The translations under genes and the position numbers were made by a program. 64,000 bases of DNA from Thermothielavioides terrestris NRRL 8126 (Eukaryota > Ascomycota > Sordariomycetes > Sordariales > Chaetomiaceae): NCBI RefSeq assembly GCF_000226115.1, contig NC_016458.1, positions 4,126,001 to 4,190,000 of the forward strand. The letters are read 5' to 3'. Position 1 is the stretch's first letter, and each line of letters starts with the position of its first letter. A model generated the notes under the pieces. The model saw nothing but the letters and a program-made list of their open reading frames with translations, was not told the DNA's origin and searched no databases. This document shows, piece after piece, positions 21,781 through 33,452 of the stretch.

Positions 21781-23956
21781 ATGGCCTCCCGCCGAGACGG
21801 CGGCGGACGCGGCTTCGGCCCGCTCTCGTTCCTCGCCAGCGTCTACGACCTCGACACGCTCGACACGCGCTTCACCACGCCGTCCTCGGTGCCGTACCGG
21901 GCCGCGATCGAGAAGAGGGAGCACGACGCCAGGCCGGACAGGCGGGCCGAGCCGTCCAAATGGGCCACCCCCGAGTTCTACTTCTACTACCTGGTCTTCC
22001 TGACCGTGGTGCCCTACATGTTCTGGATTGCCTACGATGTGTCCAGGCGTATGTCTTCCCAATCTCTGCGGCTCGGTGATTGAATTATCGGGCGCGGGTG
22101 GGTGGTTGACAAAATGGGGCAGCATCGGATCCACGGTATGGCAAGTTTGCGCATCTGCTTTCGGACGGCTGGATTCCGGGGCGCAAGATCGTAAGCTGCT
22201 CTTTGGTCCTTCGAAGGGAACGGAAGGGAAGGAGGGGAAGGGAAGGGCTGTGCTGAATGCTGTTGTAGGACGTGTCGGACGCGCAGTACCATACCTTCAG
22301 GGTCAACCTGCCCTACATGGCGCTGCTCCTCATCTTCCACCCGCTCCTGCGCAGGGTCTGGAATGCCGTGGTGTATCCCGCTTCGCAGGAGGCAAGAACC
22401 GCCAGGACGGCGAATTCCCCCGACGCGGCCGAGGCGAGGCTGCGCCAGCGCGCGTCCTTTGACTATGCGTTTGCCCTCCTCTACCTGGTTGTTTTGCATG
22501 GCTTCTCCGCTGTGAAGATCCTCCTGATACTGGCTGTCAACTACAAGCTCGCGACGGGCCTACCGAGGAAGTACATCCCCGCCGTGACGTGGGTATTCAA
22601 CGTCTGCATCCTCTTCGCCAACGAATTGTGCGAGGGGTACAAGTTCCGCGATGTTGCGCTGCTTCTGACCGGGAGGCCGGCTGTGGACTTGATGATTGAC
22701 CCCCCTGCCCTGGTGAAGCTGGGCGACTGGCTTGACAGTTATGGCGGCCTCATGTCGCGATGGGAGATCCTCTTCAACATCACCGTCCTCCGCCTCATCA
22801 GCTTTAACTTGGACTACTACTGGAGCCTAGACAGACGGAGCTCTAGCCCCATCGAGGTACGCCCCTTTCTCCCATGACCTTCCCTTCCCAATTTGTCGGG
22901 TCTCGCCAACAAAAACAACCTGACGCCCCCAAGAAGAAACAACTGGACCCCGCGAACCTCTCCGAGCGTGACCGCATCGCTATCCCCGCCCACCCACAGG
23001 ACTTCTCCTTCCGTAACTATGTCGCGTACACCATCTACGCGCCGCTCTACCTGACCGGGCCCATCATCACCTTCAACGACTACATCTCCCAGCAGCGCTA
23101 CCAGCCGGCCACGCTCTCCCGCTCCCGCACGCTCAAGTACGGGGTCCGCTTCGCCCTCGTGCTGCTCGCCATGGAGCTCGTGCTGCACTACGACTACGTG
23201 GGCGCCATCTCCAAGGCGGGGCCGGAGTGGTCGTCGTACACGCCGGCGCAGCTCTCGCTGCTGTCCTACTTCAACCTGCACATCATCTGGCTCAAGCTGC
23301 TGCTGCCCTGGCGCTTCTTCCGCCTCTGGAGCCTGGCCGACGGCGTCGACCCGCCCGAGAACATGGTGCGCTGCCCCAGCAACAACTACAGCACGCTCTC
23401 CTTCTGGCGCGGCTGGCACCGCAGCTACTACCGCTGGCTGCTGCGCTACATCTACATCCCCCTCGGCGGGTCCAGCTTCCGGTCCGCCGCCGACGCCGCC
23501 CGCACCGTGCTCACATACCTCGTCGTGTTCACCTTCGTGGCCCTGTGGCACGACATCCAGCTGAACCTGCTGATCTGGGGCTGGCTGGTCGTGGTGTTCT
23601 TCCTGCCCGAGATCGCGGCCAGCTATCTGTTTCCGAGGCGAAAGTGGGAAGGCAGGCCCACGGCGTACAGGATGCTGTGTTGTGTCGGCGCAGTGGGAAA
23701 TGTGCTGATGATGATCTCGGCGAATCTGGTGGGTTTCGCCGTTGGCTTGGATGGGCTGGCGAACATTGTGAAGGGCATCTTTCAGGATTATTCCGGTACG
23801 CGCCCGCCCGGTGATGTCTTGTAGTTCGCTGTCGCTGACTTGCATATAGGGCTTGTGTTCCTTGTCACCGCGTGCTCGGCCTTGTTTGTGGGTATCCAGG
23901 TCATGTTTGAGATCCGGCAGTCCGAGTTGAGGCGGGGGATCGATCTGAAGTGCTGA
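21781..23956 (+). CDS. GUP1: MBOAT O-acyltransferase, glycerol uptake protein 1 (GUP1)
   Basis: Five exons: 21781-22048, 22123-22190, 22269-22856, 22934-23795 and 23850-23956; 630 residues. Gup1 is an ER multi-pass enzyme that remodels GPI-anchor lipids by adding a very-long-chain fatty acid. The N-terminus SLYDLDTLDTRF-type block is followed by DVSRPSDPRYGKF after splicing. The MBOAT core has NYSTLSFWRGWHRSYYRW and, downstream, FVALWHDI, which carries the catalytic His. The second exon is only 68 bp but encodes conserved sequence (PSDPRYGKFAHLLSDGW). The fourth exon starts at an AAG acceptor so that SPIE joins KKQLDP. All joins keep phase. Together with phospholipase B this gives two lipid-remodelling functions in the window, but they are not adjacent. 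Confidence 0.94.
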
Positions 23957-24527
23957 GCTACCTGGCCTTGTATTTCCAATGGAGGGGTGGATTTACGTTG
24001 TTGGTCCTTCTGTTGGGTCTGATGAAAGCCAACCCGGTGTATGCGGTCCAGCGGCGTGACTGCGGCTCCAGTGTCACATTGATTCGTGATTTATTGCCGC
24101 CTCCCATGATACCCAGCTTACCAAGTATTGAGAGGAGGACAAGTCGAGTCGAAACACCTGCACCCCTGTAACCACGGGTATAAAACCAATCAATTCGTCC
24201 TTGCATAATTGGCTTTCTCTTTCATTATCTTAATCCCCACAGTAATGACTTCAAGAAGCAAGATGTAGTGATATGTCATGAGATATATTGACAGAGTCCA
24301 ATACTCCAGACAGATACACTCTGCTGTGGCCTCTGCTGCCTTATGACAAATTATGCACATCAGTCAACCAAGAAAGTAGGGTATATCCAGCCGCCACGAT
24401 CAAATCATGCTCTCGATGCCAAGAGGACCTCCCCAGATTATGGTAACAATGCAGGCGCTCCGGGACACCAAGCCTGCTCACTAGTTTCAGGACTTCCAAA
24501 AATAAACCAACAACCTCGCAAAAACGC
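23957..24527. other. Intergenic, convergent 3' ends
   Basis: Lies between the stop codons of GUP1 and the AIG1-like gene on opposite strands. It is relatively AT-rich compared with the flanking exons. I see no gene. Confidence 0.5.
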
Positions 24528-25468
24528 CTAAGACAATGACTTTTCCTGCGGCTGGGCCATCTCCACGTCCTCCTTCACTACGCCAGATTGCTCCGGCCTC
24601 GAGGCAAACTTGCCCTCCTTCCCCAGTTTCCGCTCGGTGATGTGCTTGCGCAGCCAAATCGCGCCCCAAACGAGGCCAAAGACGATGAGACAGCCGACGG
24701 CGATGCCGAAGACATAGGCGGCCACCAGGCCATGCTGCTTGCTGGGGTCGAGGAAGTCGTAGGGGTAAAAGTCCTTGGACGCCTTGGTGACGTACGCCAG
24801 CGCCAGGTACAAGGCCAGGACCAAGATCAGCCAGGTCATGTGCACCGGGGGCGGCACGTCGGTGCGCGGCACGACGATCTCGAAGAGCGCGAAGACGCTG
24901 TTGAGCAGGTGCTGCGACACGTTGCTCCAGCCGTCGAAGACCTCGGCGAACCACGTGCCCGAGTACAGGCGGGCCCAGTAGACGATGGTCACGACGAAGG
25001 GGTAGACGACGACGGTGGTGTAGAAGGCCGAGTGGAGGGCCTGGAGCGGGCGCGGGAAGCGGTCGAGGAGCGGGACGCCCGAGCGCGCGTAGGTGAAGGT
25101 GTGGACGGCGGCGATGAGGAAGTAGAAGCCGAGACCCCAGTAGGTGAGGCTGGTGAAGTAGCTAAACTCGTCTCGCGAGTCCTCGCACCCGTTTGCGCCT
25201 CTCGCGCACTGCCAGGCCAAGATGAAGATGATGGCAGTGAAGATGTAGAGCGACTGCGCGGGTGCGTGCAAAGCGCCGCCGATCAGTAACTAACTTCATG
25301 CATGCCGACTTTGTTCGCTTGCGGCGAGCACTGGGGGGTGGGACTTACAATCAGGGCCCGGAAGAAGAACAGCAACCACGGCGTCAGCAACCAAGATGTC
25401 TCGAACCGATGGGTTGGGTCCCAGACGTCCGTCCCGAACCTGAAGGGCCGACTGCCAGCCATGGCCAT
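24528..25468 (-). CDS. FAR-17a/AIG1-like multi-pass membrane protein
   Basis: Exons 25468-25349 and 25253-24528 with a 95 bp intron; 281 residues. About six hydrophobic segments are visible. The two residues that act as the Thr/His catalytic pair in human AIG1 and ADTRP (hydrolases of fatty-acid esters of hydroxy fatty acids) have good candidates here: T77 in SLTYWGL and H155 in NVSQHLLNS, each in the expected membrane segment. The C-terminus is a charged cytosolic tail (KHITERKLGKEGKF). The start MAMAGSRPFRFGTD fits the fungal family. Enzymatic activity in this fungus is inference from these motifs. Confidence 0.85.
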
Positions 25469-27821
25469 TGGATTCTAGTCACTCACTAGCCGTTGTGTTG
25501 CAGGCGAGGCACGGAGCGCCAAACGAGAGGGAGCGCAATGATCAGAACAAAAGAGCGCGTCAAGCGCAAACCCTTGATGAAAGCGAGCGTTGAGAATGCA
25601 GAGAATGCAACGCTCCCTCTAAAGTTAGTGGTTGGCTCCGCAATCAAGTCTTACCTGGTAGTTAGCATGTTGTCTACCTAGGCAATTCTCATCTAGCGCT
25701 GGCAGAGGCTGAACCCGACCAAATCTTCTGCAATTTCGGCGCCTCTTTGTGGCGGCGGGTTTTAGCTGGCGTCATGGTTGGTTGCCAATTGTCCCAAACT
25801 TGGAACTCCTCTCGCAGCGGAGAGCTTTCAATGATGAGGTGAGCTTGGCCGGGATGGGCCATGGACGGTGCAAAGCCACTCTGTAAATCCATACACTGCT
25901 TAGTGCACACTAGACGGCATGCCGCACACAGTCCTCGCTTTCCGTTCCTGTGCTGTTCTAATAAGAACCGTTCGAGATTAACGTGACAGCAGGTCATTTA
26001 GTGACTCTACACTACACTACCTTCGTAGCTTACGTGGACCTCGTGTCTGGTGAGGGTATCAGTGACCGGCGGGCACGGCCTCCATCGTGAGTTAGCCGAG
26101 CTTCACTACCTTACTACACTAGTGTATTCATCAGGGGCGTTTCATTCACCTGCGCAACCGCGACGCCAACCGGCCCGGGGGCGGACCTGGCAACTGCAGG
26201 AGCTCGGCGGTCTTGCAGCATGCTTAAGGCCCGGGTTGACAGCTTCAGGTTCTGAAAAAATGATAGTTAAACGGAAGTCAAATCGTCTTTCTTTGCAGCC
26301 CGGGTCTTGAATCAACCAACCCGAAACTTCCAATCCAGGTCGCCTGAAAGGGAAGTGGGAGACAAGACCGGGGGCACCCATGTCCTGCCGAAGCCCCTTT
26401 GACTCCGGTCCACTCACCCTCCGACCTCTGCAGACAGGGGCGCTCCAAGGCACAGGAGCATCGCGTACCACAGGAGCTCGCATCATCACTAACTTACCCG
26501 CATCTGCACTGTGACCTTCACAACCCCCAGCACCTGCAGACTGCCCGACTGCAGTGCGCAGCTACGGCGCCCGCACTGAGATTCCGGCCGCTGGCCAGGA
26601 ATGGATGGGCGATAAGAGGCCAAATTGACATTGATGGCAAAATACACGTAGTGTTGAAGCGGGCACCTAGCTATCGGGACGACATGCGCTTGGGCTGGCC
26701 CCCAGGGCTGCGCGGGACTAAAAGAATGGATGACGAGTTCCAGGCCTGCATCGCCATCGCAGTTCGTTGCCCAAAGAAGAGCGCCTGTGGTGAGCTCAAA
26801 TGGGACCCCGCTATTGAAGACCCCGGCCCTCACGCTAGTTGCCCTATTTCCTTAAATGATTGGCAGGGTGGGGCGAAGGGTCTCGCAGCTGCTGGCTCGA
26901 TGCCGCCGTGGGGTCTCCTGTCGGCAGGGCCCAGGCCAGACCTGGTTTCCCATGGTCGATTCCCAGGAACCGCAGCTGCCCAATAACCCGGGGCAGTCCA
27001 GGTGGAGCGCGCCGCATTCGTTCGATTGCATATCGCTGATTTTGTGGTCTCTTTTCTCCAGGAGTTCGTCTCCTCTCCTCTGGAGCATCGTCTTGGGAGT
27101 TTCCTCCCTCCGCTCGGCTCCAGCATCTTGAACAGCCTTGCAGACAGCACAAGCAGCACGATTTGTCCCGAGTGGCTATCTGCTCGCTCTTCGTTGACGA
27201 CCCCCTCGATCCCTTGCACGTCCCCCGTTGACACCCGAGGAGCACCCACCCCAGGGCCCCCAGCAGCACCAGCAGCAGCAGCAGCAGCAGCAGTTTGGTA
27301 CGAGTCCGCCGTGCTCCAGGCAGAACGGCCTGCACACCCACAACCACACAGCCGGACACCTGGGCTCCGGCGCCGAACCCTGAGAGTCTTGGCCTGGTTG
27401 TCCCTTGTGTTTCAGCTCAATCTGCTGGTGTTTCCGCTGCCCCCTTCGCCCTCGCCTTCTCCGTACCGCGCCGGCCTCCGTGGTCCGTCGGGGTCCATTA
27501 TGTTTCAAACCAGGCTCTTCCCGTGACAGGAGCTTGTTTTGACGATTGAGGCCTCCTCGCTGCTCGCGGCCTGCTTGGCCTTCAAAACGTCTGTTTCTGT
27601 CCACCCCCCTGCGATTTGTTTCCCTCGTTGAAACCCGTGCGAATCATCCATCCCAATCACTCCGGAAGCCCGCAGGACGCACGAGGCTGGGCCCACCAGC
27701 GGGAGCGATCCACGGCTTGTACGACAAGTTCCTGTCGATCGCCGCCGTGGTCCCCGGCCAATGACAGCCCATCCTGCCCAGCTGTCGAGACCTGCTCGGA
27801 GGACCCCCTGACCCATCCGCC
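25469..27821. other. 2.35 kb intergenic with a long pyrimidine-rich leader
   Basis: Between the AIG1-like gene and the coiled-coil orphan. The last 800 bp before 27822 are C/T-rich and probably form a long 5' leader; it contains a CAG trinucleotide run at 27261-27293. Two similar CACTACACTACCTT-type stretches occur near 26007-26023 and 26101-26120. ORFs such as 27002-27526 (+) have no domain and are not supported. Confidence 0.5.
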
Positions 27822-30234
27822 ATGGCTCTCACGCCGCCCGAGTCGTCACGTCTCTCCGAGCTTCCCATCGTCCTGCTCCCCGATGCCGACACCGACATCA
27901 TGGGTCCCGACCCCGCCCCCGGCTCGGAGCCCGAGCCGGACGTTGGTACTCGACCGGGGCCAGAGGAACCACCGCCGCCTCCCGCACCGCAACACCCGAT
28001 CCCGTCCATGCAGCAAGCCTTTGCCGAGTCGCTGGCTGAGGCTACGCAGAGCCACGCCGCGGCGAAGCCTAAGTTACGTACCGGCGATGCCAAAGCCAGG
28101 CGAGAGGAGTTACTCGACGGCGAGAGGTTGGACCCGCACCCGACCGCCCTGTGGCGCCGCCGGCCGGGCCAGAAGACCCATGAGCTTTGCAGGCTACTGG
28201 CACAAATCTCGTTCGGCGTGTACCTCCTCCTGAACGGCATGGCCAACAGCCAGATTCTGGTTGTCTCCATCCTGCAGGGGCACATCAACGAGGTGGACGA
28301 GTTCCTGGAGACGACGCTGGAAGACATGGATCTGGCCACCCGGGACATGGAGGGCCGCATCAAGCACTTGAAGCTGCCCATGGATAACATAGACGTCTTC
28401 GAGCGGATGCTGGAGGACCGAAACTTCCGCTTGCAGATCCTAGATGGCAACCAGAAAATCGAGCACATCTTGGCTCGCACGGAGGTTGCCCTGAAGCAGA
28501 CGATGAACGACATCTCCGAGGGCCTCACGGCGACCAGGGAATTCACCATCTACCTGGCGGAGCAGCAGCACGGTGCCTGGCGGCGGGAGCGCCCCGATGT
28601 GATCGACATCTTTGACGCCATGAAGGGGAACACCGATGGCTGGTTCAATGCGTTCATGGACTTGCAAGCGAAAGGGAGCTCTCTCAACGCTTTGATGGTC
28701 AGGCTGGCCGACATCGTTTCTGAAATGGAGCGGAGGGCAGGCGAGGTGAGCCGCAAGACTCAGGTGTGTGTCCCTGCTTGGTTTCCAAGTCCAGGGTGAG
28801 AGGCGTCGCCAACTAACCCATGGGAGATAGTCCAGTGTACAGCCCCACACGTCTCCTTCACATAGCCCACAACCGTCAGATGCATCTTCGGTCACGACTC
28901 CGCCGGCGTCTCCACCGAGAAAGATTCCGAGCTCGCCTCCGCGACTCTCGTTACGGCTGAGCACACTTAACACGGTCGACTTGTCGATCGACAGCGACCC
29001 CCGACCAGTGGCGGCGCAAGACGCAGCGGCCGAGCAGCGAAGCGGAGATGAGGCGACGCCGCGATCCCCGCTTATGGTGACTTCAAGGTCACCACCACCT
29101 CCCGAGTCACCACCCGAGTCGCCCTTCTCCAGTGAGCAGCCCCCGCAGTCGCCGCCTGCTCGTAATCCCCGGCGGCTTTCCAAAAGACCATCGGCGCTGC
29201 TAGATCTGCCTAAGCTTGAAACTCCGCAAGAACGTGACGAGGAGGAGGACGAGGAGGGTACTCTGTATATTTTGCAACCTAGGACCTACACACCGCAACT
29301 GCCGTCACCACAGCCGTCGCCGCGCATCGTTGACGAGCGGCCCCAGCCTCAGATCGATGCCCCGAAATCCAGCGTGGGATCTTCAGCATCTTCAATCGAA
29401 TCTGCGGCGCAACTGACGATCGAACACGCGAAGCCCCGAGTCGAGCAGGTGTTTTCGAAGCAACAGGCGCATCGGCCGAAAGTCGTCGAGATTGGTGCGA
29501 AGACGAACGCGAAGGCGACTCCACGGCTGAGCCAACCGCCTAATTTCGAGCCGACGTCCGGGCCGGACCCGGCCCAGGCCCCGGAGCTTGTCGTACCGCA
29601 AGACCCCGAGGTGGCGGGGAGACAAAGGAGTTCCCTCAGGCAACGCATCTCACTGAAGACAACGCCCCCTGAATCCATCCAAGTCCTGCCCCACAATGCT
29701 GTCGATTCGCAACAGCCGTTACACGCAGTCCCTCGAGCTTACCAAGCGCCAGATTCCGCTTATGGGTCCGATGTGGAGCGACCGCCGGAGAACTCGATGG
29801 CTTCGATGAACTCCTCGCTGCCGGATTTCTCGCCTCCCTTCGTCCATCCTGGAATGATTCCCTCGCCGCATTCTGAAAAGCAGTTCTTCCGTCCAGTGCA
29901 GGCCAGTCCGTACTCGCCGCTGCAGCAGCGGCCGCACACGTCTGGCACCGTTGGTCCTCACCACTTCCCGCCACCACCGAGAAACATTCCCTCGGCGATG
30001 GGGAGGAGTATGATGAGCAGTGGGGCATCAATGACCAATCAGACGGTCGGTGGAAAGTCGGTGAAGAAGAAGCGCAGCGCTTTCGGCTGGCTGAAGAAGG
30101 CCTTCTCCCTGGACGAAGAGGAGCGGGCTGCGTTCGAACGGAGGAAGACAGAGCAGCAGGTCAACCCGTATTACGAAGCCCGGAGCCAGCAGTTTTTGGA
30201 CGGCAAACGCATTCGGCCGCGCCCGGCCTACTAG
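27822..30234 (+). CDS. Coiled-coil/disordered protein of unknown function
   Basis: Exons 27822-28763 and 28831-30234; 781 residues. I do not recognise a named family. Residues about 1-90 are acidic and Pro-rich. Residues about 90-310 are predicted mostly helical with heptad-like stretches: VVSILQGHINEVDEFLE, EDMDLATRDMEGRIKHLKLP, EHILARTEVALKQTMNDI and VRLADIVSEMERRAGEVS. After the 67 bp intron the protein is long, Ser/Pro-rich and low in hydrophobics, apparently disordered. It ends in a conserved-looking basic/hydrophobic patch (KKKRSAFGWLKKAFSLDEEE) and an Arg/Pro tail. This layout suggests a cortical or membrane-associated scaffold; that is inference. The splice join (KTQ to SSVQP) is in phase. 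Confidence 0.8.
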
Positions 30235-30989
30235 GAGGAGCTGGGCGGTCTTGTCGTACAGCGAACGTTCCTCCAACTCGAGGCACCGAAAATAGGTCTC
30301 GGGAGGCTGACATTGAACGTGCCAGCCCATAATACTCTGCGGGCCGTGCCGGTTGGGGTATAAGGAAGGACTCAACCTCGGGCCCCAGAACCACTGCCGC
30401 GTACACCACAAACACAGGAACTCCTCGGCGGCAATGCGCCCGGTTCCCTTGGAACCGGTGATCACGATACCCATTCACGTACATTTTTTGCTTTTGATGT
30501 GCCGCGGATTGCATATCCGGCATATGAAGAACGCTTCATCTCAAGCGATCATCTAGACTTCCGCTAGTTGTCTCTCTTTTGGCCGCATCAGGCTTGGTTG
30601 TTGGCATCATCACCATACACATCACCATACAGCGGCGGGCACATCTCGGGGCGGATTCACGTATCTGTAATATAATAATAGTCGGTGGAAATCCAGTGCC
30701 AGGGCGTTGAATGTTGTGGGGAGTTGGTCACCATTCGCTTTCTCTCACACTCACCACTGTGCTGTACTGACATTGCAGTATGGAATACTCCGTACAGGAT
30801 AATTAACGTTACGCAGCGTTAGTTACCTTTCTTACGTTCCGTGCCGCTGCATGCATCCGCACGGAATATCCCTCCCCGACACCCGGGTTCCAAGTGGATC
30901 CACCGAAGAGCCAGGAACCAAGCACGAGCTCATCTGCCTCCTAAAAATTTTCCAGGCTTGCCTCCAGCACATAACCTTTCCAGAGCACC
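30235..30989. other. Intergenic
   Basis: Tandem + strand genes. It contains a short imperfect tandem of ATCACCATACAC at about 30606-30630. I see no gene. Confidence 0.5.
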
Positions 30990-32807
30990 ATGGCTCAACC
31001 GAGAGACCATCTCTCCGATCTCGACCGGCATGTGCAGCTGCTCGAAAGTAAGGTAAACAAGTTACGGGAATCTCTTTCCCACTGGCAGCAATGGTACTTG
31101 GAGTACTCGTCTCTCAAGGAAGAGGTTGAGCAGCTGCCCGACAATCCGCCTCCGCACGAACAACTGCGCCGCATTCGTCGCGATTTCGAGAGCCGGCTGC
31201 TTACCAAAAAGGAGATCAACGAGATCATCGGCGAGAATGATCTTAAGAAGCCCGAGCAGATTGTCGGCCTTCTTTCGCGACGCTTGGACTATGTCGAGCA
31301 GAACATTGGTACCTTGACCAAGCTGCTCGAAGCAGAGGAGAATAGGCTCGCTGCAGCAAGCGTCGTCGCGCAACCGGACGCTGGCACCGACGAGGAGAGC
31401 GGCTTGCCCATCACTGACATCATCGAGCAATTGGACGAGGATGGCAATGTCATTGATTACCGGCTGCAGCGTGGCGCTGACGCCGAGCCAAAGATCGTCG
31501 AGGCTCTGAAGAAGGCCGGAATCCGCGAGGAAGATCTCCCCGAGGGTAAGGAGGAGACGGTGACGGAGGCCGACGCGGCAGAGGATGAAGCCGGAAAGGC
31601 GCAATCCGTGGGCGATGTTACGGCGACTCCGAACGGCACGCCGGCAAGTGCACGCCGCGACGAGCCCAGCAGCGTCAAAAAGTCCGTCTCGTTCGCGGAG
31701 GACACGAAGCCAGGCCATGAGGACGTTGAACCCCCGAAGTCGCTGGCAGCTCAGCGACTCGAACGGCTCATGCAGACAGCGAGAGAGCAGGAGGCCATGG
31801 ACATGTCGTCGGCAATTATTCCCGAGAATGAGTCTGCTGAGGACCGCCAACTACGCCGCGAAATGCTCGAGTACAGCATGTCAGAAATTGGCCCGGTGGT
31901 GGCCGAGCTGCAGCTGGAAGAGGATTATTCCGGCGACGAATACGACGATGACATGGACTGGGTTGGCTCTGATGTCGAGGACGACGAAGAGACGGATGAC
32001 GATGCCGAGGACGAGCTCGGCCGCTCCAAACGCAGCGTCATCACGCCAGACTACATCAAGCGCATGCAGGAGCTTGAGAAGCGGCTTAACGTGCAGTCCG
32101 CCTTCACCGTTGGTCGAGCGGAAACGAAGCCGAGGAAGCCAGACGAGGGCATTGGACGGATAGCGGTCGTCGGTGCTTCGAGCCCTGCCAGCGATTCCCC
32201 AACTGCTCCTGGAAGGCAAAAGAACGTCAGCTCCGCTTCGGAGTCGGATGCCGTTCCTGAGCCTACGCCTCGGCCGCCCGCAGACGGCAGGCCGAAGGCT
32301 CGCAAAATTGCTGATGTCGGTGATGTGGTGGAAAAGACAACCGAACCAGAGACGCTCACGAAGGAGCCAGAGGGCCCGCCGAAGCGAGTGTCGAGGTTCA
32401 AGAAAGAGCGAGCTGTTCCTTCGTCGCTCTCACCCTCGCCTGCATCTTCACTTCCTCCCGGACCACACCAGGTTCCCGCAAGTTTCCTAGCAGCTCAAAC
32501 GGCTCGTGCAGCTCCACCGGCTGAGCCAACTCCGCCAGAACACGAGATCGTGGCCAACACAATCGTCGAGCGTCCTCCTGGGCCGGACCCCGGGGAGCCG
32601 GATGAGTTGGACGACGCAGTCTTGTACAAGGCTGCGGCGGCTGAGTACAACCGCTTGCGGAACCGGTTAATCCAGAAGCAGGGCGGCTTCGCTCAGCAGG
32701 ACGGGGCCATAGACAGTGAGTCGGGCCTCGTCCCTCTCGACGAAGAGCTGGGCGGGCCGAAGCGGATGAGCAAGTTCAAGGCTGCACGGCTGGCCAAGCT
32801 GCAATAG
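30990..32807 (+). CDS. Unconventional prefoldin URI1/Bud27
   Basis: Single exon, 605 residues. The N-terminal alpha-class prefoldin domain spans about residues 5-125 with two coiled-coil helices (LDRHVQLLESKVNKLRESL and the segment ending LTKLLEAEENRL). It is followed by the URI/Bud27 hallmark LPITDIIEQLDEDGNVIDYRL. An acidic stretch near residues 305-350 (many Asp/Glu, for example DEYDDDMDWVGSDVEDDEE) and long Ser/Pro/Lys-rich linkers follow. The C-terminal block, DDAVLYKAAAAEYNRLRNRL then KRMSKFKAARL, matches the Bud27 C-terminal domain. In yeast Bud27 binds Rpb5 and helps assemble RNA polymerases and integrate TOR signalling, in cytosol and nucleus. Confidence 0.9.
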   Translation: MAQPRDHLSDLDRHVQLLESKVNKLRESLSHWQQWYLEYSSLKEEVEQLPDNPPPHEQLRRIRRDFESRLLTKKEINEIIGENDLKKPEQIVGLLSRRLDYVEQNIGTLTKLLEAEENRLAAASVVAQPDAGTDEESGLPITDIIEQLDEDGNVIDYRLQRGADAEPKIVEALKKAGIREEDLPEGKEETVTEADAAEDEAGKAQSVGDVTATPNGTPASARRDEPSSVKKSVSFAEDTKPGHEDVEPPKSLAAQRLERLMQTAREQEAMDMSSAIIPENESAEDRQLRREMLEYSMSEIGPVVAELQLEEDYSGDEYDDDMDWVGSDVEDDEETDDDAEDELGRSKRSVITPDYIKRMQELEKRLNVQSAFTVGRAETKPRKPDEGIGRIAVVGASSPASDSPTAPGRQKNVSSASESDAVPEPTPRPPADGRPKARKIADVGDVVEKTTEPETLTKEPEGPPKRVSRFKKERAVPSSLSPSPASSLPPGPHQVPASFLAAQTARAAPPAEPTPPEHEIVANTIVERPPGPDPGEPDELDDAVLYKAAAAEYNRLRNRLIQKQGGFAQQDGAIDSESGLVPLDEELGGPKRMSKFKAARLAKLQ

Positions 32808-33452
32808 TCCCGAAGGCCCGGCGGGCTTGTTGTCACGCTCACTAATTGATGTGAATCGAACGATCCCAGCGCCTTCACTCTCCTTTTTTTTCTCCCCCTC
32901 CCCCTCCCACCTTGTGATTAGTTGAATACCTAATCACATTCCTTCTACCTAGTTTTCCCTGCTCCCCAGGCATCCATTGTTGCCTTCTCGGACGCTGTGC
33001 CGATGGCAATCCAGCATGGTTAGCCTTGTCTCGAAGCGACACCGAGGTGGTGGCTCAAAACGGAACGCTCAATATCTGACAATTGATGGATTGCAGCTCC
33101 CCATCTGCATTCACATTACTAGCGATTCCAAGAACAAGCGGATGGGCTCTCTGACGCCTCGACCCTTGGCAAACTTACTCCATGGTCTCGGCGATTCGTT
33201 TCACCCCTCACATTTCCAGTATCCCAATATCGCTGTGCGTAGATGTAGCAGCAATATCATATACTGTCTGTCCTGAATCCGTGAGCGTTTCCATCTCCTT
33301 TTGTGTATGCCTCTTCCATCACCGCCACACCCCACCCAAACAACGCCTGAATCCTAGCCCCTGGGTTTGCGTTGCCAGACGTAGTGAGCAAATCAGCAAA
33401 CACAGCGCAGTACACGGATCCCAATAATACTCGGTAGAATCCAAACGCCGGT
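32808..33452. other. Intergenic, convergent 3' ends
   Basis: Between the Bud27 and nudC stop codons. It has a T/C-rich tract at about 32879-32910, likely transcript-end sequence. I see no gene. Confidence 0.5.

Noticed and set aside
27002..27526. Plus-strand ORF of 174 codons upstream of the coiled-coil gene
   Set aside because: Composition follows the pyrimidine-rich leader and CAG run; no domain, and it would sit in the 5' leader.
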